Shown here in pieces: positions 1 through 12,100 of a DNA stretch of 64,000 nt. The DNA is from Aurantiochytrium sp. KH105. Its lineage: Eukaryota > Sar > Bigyra > Thraustochytrida > Thraustochytriidae. Under the pieces are notes generated by a model. The model was given only the letters and a program-made list of their open reading frames with translations. It was not told where the DNA came from and made no database searches. Numbering within the stretch: position 1 is the first letter of the stretch; each line of letters starts with the position of its first letter. The translations under genes were made by a program, and so were the position numbers. The stretch lies in the NCBI GenBank assembly GCA_003116975.1, contig BGKB01000179.1:1439-65438 (forward strand), given 5' to 3'.

Positions 1-176
1 CTTCCCGCATTTCCTTCCCACAAAAAAAAAAAAAAAAGCAAAAACCCTGCCCAGTTCCACCACCGGGATGTGGAACCAATCCCCCCCCCCCCCCCCCCCC
101 CCCCCCCATCTCATCTTCAACCTCAACTCTAACTTTCTCTCTTTCAATTGATCAAAAATTGATTATTGGATTTCTT
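1..176. other. 3' flank of the giant gene with homopolymer runs
   Basis: No gene is visible. The stretch holds a 16-A run (22-37) and a 27-C run (81-107). It then becomes pyrimidine-rich up to the stop codon of the giant minus-strand gene at 177-179. Long C runs recur between genes in this window (41790-41806, 54645-54655), so they seem to be a habit of this genome and not a one-off. Their exact lengths are probably unreliable. Confidence 0.7.
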
Positions 177-3100
177 CTAGAACCCAAAAATGCCACCCTT
201 GGCCTTCTTCTTGTTCTTTTTCCTCTTGCGCACGAGTCCACCACCGCTTGGCAAACGGCCCTCCGCGGCCATTCGTTCGCGGCCCATCTTGAGCCAGCGA
301 CGCATAATCGCCACCGATGCGGGGCTCAGTTGCATGCGCCGACCTGCAAAGGCCGTCGCGTTGGCAAGCTTGTCGTCGTCCTCGTCATCATCGCTAATCT
401 CAGCTTCGCGGATGCCCAGCGAGACACCTCGTTTCCGTGCAGACGCCTGAGCTTTGTGAAGCCAGTGCATCATGATCGCGCGTGATGCTGCCGAGAGAAC
501 AACAGGTCCGAAGATTGCTGGCTTGGCCGGCGCGTCTCCAGGGAAATCACCAGGTCCCGCAGGCCCGACGCCCCCGTGCCCTCCTCGTGCACGACCTCCT
601 CCCAAGCCAAAGTCGCCGCCACCAAGCTTGAGCTCGTCGCGATGCCGCTGGACACAGGGCAAGCACAAGGTGCGCAGCTTGGCGTGCTTTTGGAAGAAAT
701 TCTTCCACGCGACCTGATCGAACTCCTCGCTCGGGTACTGGGCTTCAAAAGCATCTCCGAGTTTCTCAATGGGCGTCAAAAGCTCGACCTGAAGCTGCTT
801 GCGGCTGAGACACTGCTCGCACTCCGATTTGCGCGCCCGATTAATGAGCGCTTGGACCGCAGCGCGAAGGGTGCGCCGTCGCCGTGCTTGCGCAAGCCAA
901 AGTCTGATAATGTTCCGCGACGCATTCGTAAGCGTGACGGGGCCGAACTTGGGCCGGCCGTCGTCGTCCTCGTCGTCCGAAGAGACATCAGGATTAACGC
1001 TGCCCAAAATTTTGGTCAGCTGCGCAGTCAAGTACGGCCGCGAGCGTCGCAGCGTGCGCGGCGTAAGAATGTTCGGCAGCTGCGCCACAAGCCACGGGCG
1101 GTTGTAGTCGAGAAACTTGTGTCGAAAGGTTTCGCTCGTGATTTTTTGGTTCATCAAGTACGCTTCGTGAGATGCACCCTTTATCTTGTCGAGCTCGTCC
1201 CAGCGCGGAGCGCCCATGTCATCTTCGTCCAGAGCGGTGTGCCATGCCGTATTTTCGTGTCGCAAGCTCCACAGACGAATCTTATCCGCTGCACGTACTG
1301 CGCACCGCCGTACAAACATGCAAGAGAGAACTGCGTAGGGCACAATGATAAGCAGCGCAGGGTCACCAAAGGCATTGTAATCCGTGCGCAACATAATCTC
1401 GATGCCAAGTACCATAATGATGATGCCGGCTGCATACGTGCAGCAAATCATATAGTATTGGCTGCTAAAGCACAACTGGTCCACAGTTCGCATGGTTTCC
1501 TCAATGCACTCATCAAGCGTATCCTCAAATCCCTTCCAGCGATGCTCTCGCTGAATAAAGCGATACCGCGTGTACGTAAGGTAGTCGTAGATCTTCCACC
1601 CGTGAAAGAGCTCTTGCGACTGCAGGATGAAGATGTCAGCCATGGTCTGGAACCCAATAAGAATAATAGAAAACCAGAGGTAGTACTCCATATCCTGGTT
1701 GCGAATGCCGTACAGATTGGGCAGGCCAATCTGGTCGCGAAAGACCATAAGAATGACAATGAGGAACGGCTGAAAGTATAAAGCAAGCACCTCGGTGGAG
1801 AAAGACATGTACGCGTTCAGGATGGGTTCCACCGTTTCAGATGACTCAAACTGCTGCTCAACCTCTCTCTTGCCCTTGGCGTTCGTCGGCGGAGGCGGCA
1901 GCCCCTTGTTCACGGCCTTCTCCATATCCTCTGCAAGCTTCTTCTTGGCAGCCAATTCGTCCAGCTCAGCAAGCTGTTGGTCTAACGTTCGGCCCAAGTG
2001 AAGCTGTCGACGAACAAAGTCTTTGGTCTCAAGAACGCGTTGCCGCACCACAAAGAAGAAGTGGTCCTTACCAGGATCCCAAAAGACGCGAGAGAGAATC
2101 ATCAGCCCATTGTTGATGACGTACGCTACCACCATGTCCAAAAAGTTGTTGGCGCCAAACGTCACAAGCCCCTGCACAAGGTCAAATGCAACGTTGTGCG
2201 GGCAAATCAGAAGCGATTCTTTCAGCTGACCCTCCACCCAAATGTCGTAGATGATCGACACGAACTTCATAACGAGGATAAAGTACCAAATGATCGAGCC
2301 GTATTGATCCCAGTAGGAAAACTCGATCAAAAAGATGAGAAACACCGTCAGCATCAGCGATGTCGCAACCATGTTACTCCGCTTCCACATCGTCGGTTTC
2401 CAAATGCTTCGCTCCCGCGTGTGGTGGTCTCGTGTATCTTCGTAAAGTTGCTCCTCGATCGAGACCCGACGCGGGACGAATGCGCGTACACTCAAAAGTA
2501 GAATGTAGAGTGCCACCATCACAAACGCCAGGCCCATGCGTCCCGAACGCGTCACGTCGACCTCTTCAGGCAATACGTCCGACTCCATATAGTGCTTTGG
2601 CCACGTTTCCAAAAAGAAGGCCTCGGCAAGATATTCCTCTTTGGCCTCGGCTTCCGCCTCGGCCAGCTGCACAGCCGTCAGATTGGCAGCGTTCTCGATC
2701 GTCAGAGGAAACACCATCAGACTCAGTTCTCGAATGGTTTCGCCTCCCTCGAGCACCAGCCAGCATAAACCGAGCACGCAAGAGAGGGGCAGCGCCGTCA
2801 GGCCTACGCCGACGAGAGGCCCTGGCGTTGTCAGTGCCATGTATGAAAAGAAGCGGAAGCGAGGGGGGCGCTCTAGATGCGTTGTCACGCGATTGATCGC
2901 CCAGAACATGCCGGCAATCAGAACGGTGAAAATGCCAATAAAGACAAAGAGGTTGATAAACACCTCGCGCTGGAAAGCAAAGTTGACAATCAGATCGTAG
3001 TATCCCAATGCCCGAAACTCCACATTGAGTTGAAAATCAGTCCTCGTCTCGTCATAATCAAAGTCGTCGAGCACCAGAGCAATGTAGATGAGTCTCTTCA

Positions 3101-6100
3101 AATCCTTGTTCACTTGGTAGTAGTGCATCTGCAACGTCGCAGAGCGAGGAAAACACTGCCGGCCACACTCTGTCGACATGAGATCTGCCGCGTCGCGATT
3201 GACCTCGAGAGGAATGAGCCAATCCGTCGAGCCCTCTTCCACAAACTGGTCAACGAATCGACCACCGTGAAGAAATTGCTCCACAGTCAGAGGCTCCCAA
3301 ATGAACTCCAATAGTGTTGTACCCGACGCTACCTCAAACCAGCGAGGTGTGAGGTCGCGCGAGGTCAAATCTTCCTCATATTCGCACGTGATTGCTCTCG
3401 TGCAATAGTCTGCGATGGGCTCGCTTTCCAAGAATGAGTACGGATTGACGACACGAATGTTGTCGTAGTCCGGGAGCGGGGCGTAGCTATAGCGTTCCCA
3501 GTCTGTAGGAAGTCGATTACCGTCCTCGTCAAACAGCGGAAGCTCGCACTCAGAGGACTCGAGCAAGTCCCAGATCGTCATGTATGAATCGAAACCACGA
3601 CAGCTCGAGAAAAAGGGGAGATACGGAAGCACCACCTTTTGAAAGGTGAACTTTAGGTCCTCGTCTGCTGCTGTGGTGTCCATCTCATGGAAGATTTCGC
3701 GATACTTGAGAATCATGTCGCGCGTCGTACTCACGTCGACGTCAGGTGGATTCCACCATTGCTGATCTGTCGAAAGTGTGTCGTAGCCCTCAAGAACGTG
3801 CGTCTGGTCCCCGACAGTATTGTTGAAGCCAACAAGGACGCGTCCTTTGGTCGTAGTCTCGTAGCGGGGTGGCATGTTCAGCGGTGGGGAGACGCTTGTC
3901 AAAGTATCGCGCCGAAAAATTGCACCAAAGATGTACTCTTGTGAAACCTCAGACTCTGCAGCGCTTACCACAGGGCTCAGCCGGCGACGTTCAGACAACG
4001 CCGACTCAATGTGTCGCGTCGAGTTGCTGCGTTCTGGGCCATAAACCTGAACTACTGCCGTGTCTTCGAACTGCGGAGTCAACGAGCTGTACATTCCGTG
4101 AAGAATGTGCACTTCCACCCGGAATAAGACGTCTTCTAGAGCAACGAGTGTAATGGCAAATTCGGAAGCCTTGTCGACCTCGTCACTCAAAAACCACGGG
4201 CTTAGATCGATCGGACGGTGGCACGGGTATACTTCGAGCTCCTGGCCAATGGCGCAATTTGGGTCCTCGGCGCACTCTGCCTGAGTTGAGACCGTGTAGC
4301 GCACGCGATCCGAGTCACATCGCTCCTCCTCGCATGTTGAATTTGCTACGAAGATGGCAAGTCGATAGTGCTCTCCGTACACAAGATCATCGGGAAGATG
4401 GGCAAAGTCAAAGGTAATTGTTGCCTTGTTGAGGATGGGAAGCATGAACCACGATCGCTCTGCATCGCGAACGCCCTCCTCGAGCTGGAACCTCTCGATC
4501 CGAGAAGCAAAATCGTCCCAGCTGACGAGTTCGTCCTCCCGCGATGTCCACCAGGAACTCGTCATCTCTTCTTTAATCTCCTCGTACTCCGCGCGCGATG
4601 TTGGAATGCTCTGCTTGACACCATCGACCACCAAAAGACGTCTCGAGGTTTGCGGATAGCTCGTTGAGAACTCTTTATTAAGCGGGCTCAGGTCAATGGC
4701 ATCTCCAATACAGTCCAGGTGCTCGGCTTCTACGCGGTTCAGGTCCAAGGTTGTTGTCTCGCCCGATGAAAGGTCTGTGGTGCCTTCGGCAAATGCAAGT
4801 GAGGCACTCGTTTCGCCATAAAAGACTCCATCATTGGAGACCGAGACGCTAATGTACGCCGCCATAGCCTTGCCGCCAAAAGTCGCGCGACTCGGCAAAC
4901 GACATCGTACCCGCGTCGAGCTCTCATATACACCGGGAACGTGCAGCACGTTCTCACCCCGCAAGGGCGGGTCGATGCCAGGAAGTCCATTCTCGAGGAC
5001 AAAAGCAGTGCTCTCGTGATCAACCACGGAAAACTTGCACACCAATGTGGCAACGTCAAAAAAGTTGCGACCAATTACCGTGAGCATTGTGCCACCCACG
5101 GCCGGAGCTTGAACAGGGCAGATGCGCTCCACGTGGACGCTATCGTTTCGCCACAATGGAGAAGATGCACTCTCGTCAACAATGAGCACCCGCTGCACGA
5201 CCTCCACCTCAGCTTCGATGTTACCCAGCAAAGATGACCCCACGGTGGAGTCAAAGGTCTCCTCCGTCCCACTTATTGTAGTGTACGTGAACTGGGGAAC
5301 GTAGATCTTACTCTGCGTGTACCAGCCCCATGTTCCGTGAGACCGCGTGCCAAGTTCCTTGTCGCAGACAGAAACGCCGGCAATCTCGCAGGACGTGAGA
5401 TTTGCAGAGCCAGAGATCGTTGTTGTACCTCGAGGGCACCGGGTCCTCATACTTTCGGACGAGGCTGTACCCGGCGGGCAAAAGTAGCCTGCCGAGCACT
5501 TGTTTCGCTCCCGCAGATAGCCCTTGGTCCCGCGCTCGCAGATGTTTCCACTCGGACAAATGTTGGAAAAGACGTCCTCCGGAATGGTAGCCTCATTTGT
5601 ATAGTATCCCGCTGGGACCTGATGTTCGAATTGGGCCGAAGAATCCGTTCCAAGAGGGCACACGTGGCCCGAAGGACAAGCTGTGCTTTGCGTCAGATTC
5701 GACATGGCCTCTACGCCGCACACTCTGGAACTTGGACACGGCTCGCAAAGCGAAATGTCTGTAGCCCCGCGCATCTGATTCCATGTACCCATAGGACACA
5801 GCTTGCAAGTGATATCATCCGCAAGCGATCGGTAGGTACCTGCAGAACAAATAGTAGGCTCGTACGTGCCGTACCCCTGGCAAGCGAAGCCAGCAGGACA
5901 TACGCGGCAGACTGTACTTGAATTCTGAGGCGCATATGTTCCAGGAAAGCATAGCGTCGGAGCAATCGAACCAGTGTCGGTGGACATCGTACCGATCGGT
6001 GCTTGCGTTGGGTAGTCAGAGCCTGGGGGACAGTAATGTCCGCGATGGCACGCCCCTGTGCCGCCCGGGGTAGAACTCGCCCATTCGCAATACGCGCCTT

Positions 6101-9100
6101 CTGTGCAGGTTTGTGGCGCCTCTGCGCCTTCTGGTGTGTCTGGTACCCAATCAATTGTGGTGTTGTGCGCAACACCACCCAAGCAAAAGGTGCCAGGAGC
6201 GCATGGCAAGGGTCGCAATGCAGCCATCTCCACTTGCAGGTAGGTCGGCGACAAAGTACTTGCTAGCATGTCGAGCAGCTCGGCGCGAACGAGCGTGAGA
6301 TTGTGTTCCAAGCAAGGTGTGTCAACCTGCGGACTGAGTGCTGCTCCATCGGCGTCGGCAGGTTCAGGCATGCATGCCACATCTGCAGCGTCGACGTGGT
6401 CCGGACGAATCAGCGTCAGCGTGCCTTCCTCGCAAAAGTATCCTGCCGGACACTGAATGATCGGCGTCGAGAGACCCTCGGTGTAGCACACGAAACCTGC
6501 AGGGCAAATCTCTGGCTCTGTGCGGCCCCAGCCCGGACAGACATGCCCAACAGGGCACACAGTGCAGTTCGACTGTCCTTCAAAGCGATTGAACGTTCCT
6601 GGAAAACAGTCCACAGGCTTTAGATTGCCCACGCCTGGGCAGTGCGCGCCAGAAGGGCACGGGATTGCTTCCAACGCACCATCACTCGTCGGACAATAGT
6701 GTCCGGACGGGCATGCTCCGGACCCCGACGGAACACTCGATCCGGGAGGGCAAAAGAAACCATCGTGGCATTGCTGCGGAGTTGAAAAGTTGAAGGTTTG
6801 CGGCGAAGCACTCGCGACGCCTGACCTGCAAAAGGTACCAGCAGGGCACACTTGCGGTGATTCGGATACAGGTGCATCGCGAAAGACTACATCGACATCA
6901 CTGGCCTCGTTTTCGTTCAAGACGTATCCAGGGCCTGCGCCGTGGCCCAGCGAGCTGAATCCTGTGGCCGCCGCAGCGCGTCGCGAGATCGACCATTCTG
7001 GAAGGAGAGAGGCCCAAATCAGTTGCAAACGGCCCGAAATTGCGCTACGAGTCCACATGTCCTCTGTGAGCCCTTCAAAGTATGGACGAACAGGTGTTTG
7101 ACCGTGCGCTTTTGCAGAGGTCTGAAATGCCGTGAGAGATGTCGTCTTGGTTCCTCGCGCGCAAAAGTGGCCCGCCGGGCAAGCGTCATACGGAGCACGC
7201 AGGCCAAGCCTGTCGCAGACGAAGCCTTCCAGACAGGCAACTGGCTTGCTCAAGCCGAAATCGGGGCAAAAATATCCAATCGGGCATTCAAGGCAGCTCG
7301 TCTGGCCGCTCCGCGGCTGAAAGCTACCCGGAGAGCACAGCGTAAAATTGGACTCGCCGGGTCGCTCGACAATCGTTCCGTTTGGCGCCGAAAGAAGGCT
7401 GCCCTGCTGACTGTATGATCCGGGCAGAGCGCCACGCTGCACGCGAAGGAAAATCTGCGAGGTTGTCAAATCACGCCCATTATTGGAAACGCGAACGAGA
7501 AGCTGGTCTGGATCCTGCGGTCTGAGTGTCGGCATCTCGCAGCTCAAAAGACGAGAGGAAATAAAGGTTGCAGGAACCTTAAAGTCCTCTCCAAACAAGC
7601 ACGAAAGCGTCGTAGAATTCACAAAATTGTGACCTCTAACCATAAGCGGGACCCTGCCTTCGCTCAGAACGCGGCGAGGAACGACGTCGTGCACGCTCGG
7701 GTCCGAGTAGTACACAAATCTTTCACCGGAAGAGACAAAGTCCGCGCCATTGTTTGTCATGGACACCACAACACCTTCCGAGAGATCAGACGCCCGCCTT
7801 GCTGGTGGCATACGACAATGTATCTCCGTATCACTCACAAAGCGGGCAGCCACGAGACCCGAATCTCCTGCCCTGCAAGCCAGAGAACTCGCATCCTGGA
7901 AGCCAGTGCCCCTTAGCACCAGCACTGTGCCGCCTGCTTGAGCTGGGCCGCTACGAGGAAGTATGCTCGTGATACTTGCTCGCGCGCCACCAGTGTATGC
8001 AAAGAGAACAGTGCTTGACGAGGTAAAGTCGACTCCTCCATTCTGAGAGATTTGTAGCAAGACTTGTGCATTCGATGCCAGATCATCGTGTCGCGGAGGA
8101 GAAGAGCACGCAAGAATAGAGATATCTGCGTCCTGGCCCCAGTCGCCACGCGTTTCATGGCTCGCAACGAGGCGTGCCGGTGTGCTCTCAGCATTTCCAA
8201 ATTTGCACCAGAGCGAATTCGCGTCTCGAGCAGCCGCAATGTGCAAGTGACGAACAGCAATACGAACTTCGGTGCCACCATCGGTGGGACCTTGCGCAGG
8301 AAAAACCCCCTTGACAGTTGGCCGCTGAAGATAGGTGAATCGCTCACCAAACGTAGAAAAGGCTCCGAGTCCGTGACCGTCGACAAAACTGAGCTCCAGA
8401 GGAACTGATGCTGAGAGCGCACGAGCGGGCCCCGGAGGCGAGAGGCAGCGGACTAGCGTTGAATTCACAACCTCCATTGTGAAGGATTCTACATCTCCAA
8501 ACTTGCAGACAGCACTCGTGGACGAGAACAGGTGCATGTCAATACCCGTAATCTCGACCCATGTCCCGCCATCCATCGGGCCGTGTGCAGGACGCAGCGA
8601 GAAGATTTGCGGCGCATTAATGTAGTTGAGAACGAGGGCGCTGTCCGAAAAGTCAACACCATTGTTGGTCACCTCAACGATCACCGAACCCACCGCATGC
8701 GCAGGTGCAGTGCATCGCACAAGCTCGCTGTTGACATAGTAGCCGGGAACCAGGTCACTGTCAGAGCCGAACTTGCAGGCGAGCGCGTCAGAGTTCACGA
8801 AATCATGCCCGGTCACCGTGATTTCCACCTCACCTTGCGTGTAGGCTGCCGAAGGCTCCAAGCGCGTTACAATTGGACGCGGGGCGTGTCGAAGGCGGTA
8901 AATTGGCGCGCGTAACACCTCCCCTGTCTCGCCTTCAGCCTGCAAGTGGTACAGCTGGGCTGTTGCACTGTCATCCTCTGTTGTAGCAAGAGAGCAGACA
9001 ATGTGTCGCGTGTTTCCAACGGCGGAGGTCACCGTGCAAAGGTCCCCGCCTTCTCCTGCGAGGTTGAGAAGCCGGAAACGCGTAAAGAGAGGATCGACAG

Positions 9101-12100
9101 ACGCGAGATCGATCTCCACCTCAGACCCGCCAACGAAGTCTCCATTCTCGGGATAAACCTGCACGATCTCGGGCGCCAAAAGGTATGCATACGCGAACCC
9201 AGTGGCGGAAAAATGGTGTCCTGCGTCGAACGAAATGGATATGGGAACAACTTGCTTGGTCTGTCCTGCGCTTGGAGGAACTTCGCAGGAAATGACACGC
9301 GATGCTACGTTCACAATTGCGCGTGTGATAATGTCTCCGATCATGCATACGACATGTCCGCTCTGAAGACTTCTCGCGGTTCGCTCTGCGAGTACCAGAC
9401 GCGTTTGCGTGCCACCCTCGACGCTTCCACCTGCAGGATGCGGCCCTTGATCAAAGGTCGCGCGCCACCAACGGTGCAGCGAAAGAGCATTCGAAAACTC
9501 CTGCCCGTTATTGGTAACCCGTACAAGCGTTGTCGTGACAGAAACGTGAGACGCAGGAACCTCGCACTCTACTCGCTCACTGCTAACAAAAGTGGCCTCC
9601 ACAATCTCGGTCATTGCACTGCCCGGCAGAGCGGCATCAGAGGCGGTGGCACTCGTTGGCACATCCGTGAATTCACAACGCAGCGTCTCGGCCTCTTGCC
9701 GGAAGTCGCTGCCTTCGATGCGAAGCGTAGCACCCCCCAGAACATGAAATGCGCCAGGACTCACGTCGTGTAAGGCTGGTTCGCGAACATAGTCGAATCG
9801 CAAGGTCTCCCGTGAGGCTACGCCATCCAAAGTCACCAGTGCATATTTCACGCGATCACAAGTCCTTGGAGGCACGACGCACTCCAATAAGGAGGAACTT
9901 CTCACGACCGCCGCAACTTGCAGTACTTCGTTCTTTTCGCCATTGAGCTGAAAGGTGCATACTTTCTCGCCGTAAAAGTTGGTGCCGACAACCTGCAGCG
10001 CGGTTCCTCCATAGACGCTACCAAACCGCGGAGAAATGGACTCAATCGTGGCCGAATCCACCACTTCGACAAGTACTGGTCCGTCTGCACCAATGGAGGC
10101 AAATTCGTGCCCATTGCCGCTACTGAGCTCGACAGACACCACAACTGGTGTCGAGAAATTCCCGAGAGAAGCAACATTTGATGGCGTCCGGCACGTTGCT
10201 TCTGTTGTGCTCAAAACCGTTGCCGGTACTCTCAGAACTCCCCCAAAGCGACACCATACCTGCAGTGCACGAGAGCTATCAAATGGAAAGTTGACACCCA
10301 CGAGAGAGATAAGATCTCCGCCCAGCACAGAGACTCGCTGCGGCGATACGCTTTGCACTCTTGGAAGATCTTCAAAGTGAAACTCGAGCGGCCGAAGCAA
10401 GGTGTCGTACTCCACAAAAGTCTCAGCCGTATCCCCATCCAGAAACAGACCTACACGTACAGTCTGCGGACCCTCATCCGCAAAGCTTGGAGAAACACAC
10501 TCGACGACCGATGCACTTCGCCGTCGCGCAAGTACTTGGTGTGTATTTCCAAACTTGCAGACCAGCTGTCCAGATCCTGGCAAACCCTGACCTCGTAACG
10601 TCACCAAGGTTCCACCGTAGACGTTGCCGCGCGAGGGGTGAAGCGAGCGGAGAAAGGCCTGCTGTGTTGCCAAGAACACTTTCCTGTTCAGACTCCACTG
10701 CTGCTGGACGTAACCCGCACTACCTTCGCGCATGCTTAGACCTACCCAAACGGTTCTATTCGCCAATGAGCGACCAAGCTCGTCATCGTCAGCTGCAAAG
10801 TCGGGCGTCAAGCATGTTGCAACGGTGAGACTCTCGTCAAAAGTTGCACGCGAAGTCATCGCACGCCGTGCGACATTCATGTGCTCCAAAGGGTTGTCCC
10901 CGCCGATCCAGTCAAAGCTGCAATAGATTTGACCATCCAATCGAGAGTGAAGCGGTGCGTCGAGCGAGAGTCGGACCTCAGTGCCTCCGCGAAGCTGACC
11001 AATGCTAGGCTCAATGGAAGCGATGTCTAGGGGCTCAAAGACCTCCAGCAAGAGCCCTTCGAGCGGAATCGAAATAGATGCACCTGGCACGAGAGACGAG
11101 CGCAGCTTCACCCGCAGCGCACGTGGCCAGACTTCGTCCTCTGCCTGGGGCACAAACGGCAGACGACACGTCACACTGTCCATTCCTTCCTCGACTGCGG
11201 CAGGAACCTCGGAACGCCAGCCGTTTGTACTTTCAAACTCGCACGAAAGAGCGTAGCGATGAGGCGAGCCCGCAAGATGGTTCGTGTGAACCATGGAAAG
11301 ACGTACAAAATGAGGCTGAGCAGAGTGAGATGCCACCAACGCAGGGCTCACACTCCAAAGCTCAAGCTGAGGGAGCACCTTGAGCTCCGCAAATCCAAAT
11401 AGATCTTGTCCTCGGTTCGTATTTGTCATACGGACGAGGTAGACTTTTCCGGCAGCAAGGTTTGTTGGGGTTTTGCATCTTGCATGATGGCGCGAAATGA
11501 TGGATGCAACGGAAGAAAGCGTTGCTTGTGAGCCAGTCTGCAATGGATCCTCAAAGAGGCACGTAAGACGGCGGTCTGCACGTGACATTTCAGCGAATCC
11601 ACTTCCGTAAACGTCAATCCAAGAGTTCGTCTCCGCAAAGACACTTTCTGGCTTCACAGCTTGCACTGTGGGAACAGCGTAAACGGTAAACATGGGTCCG
11701 CGCGATGAGGCGGACCACTGCCGCCCCATATCATAAGACACAACTAACCGTGTCGGCTGCTGCTCTGTGTCCACTTTGGGTTCAATCGCTGGGGTCATGC
11801 AGTACACGGCGTCTTCGTCGAATGCATGAGGCGCGACTTGAGCAAGCGGTCTCGCCCCGTCGGGAAAGGCCACAAAACCACATGTAGTCACTTGGGATGG
11901 GTGGTCGATGCCGCTGAGACGAATCTCTTCGTTCCCGGAAGAGCGCCCCGTTTCTGGCGTGACCCGAAAAACCTTGCTGCCTTCAAGATCGTCAAAGTAA
12001 CGAAAGCTTTGCTTTTCTGCATGCTGAAAAAAGGTCTCCCCATCATACGAAATCGCAAAATCAACGGTCTCTGCAGCCAGGACAGCTGGCGCCACACAGG

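Noticed and set aside
576-1781. 401-codon plus-strand frame opposite the giant gene
   Set aside because: It is antisense to the conserved membrane and tail region. GC-rich third positions of the real gene keep the opposite strand open, and the composition (Arg/Leu-rich, no domain) fits a shadow.
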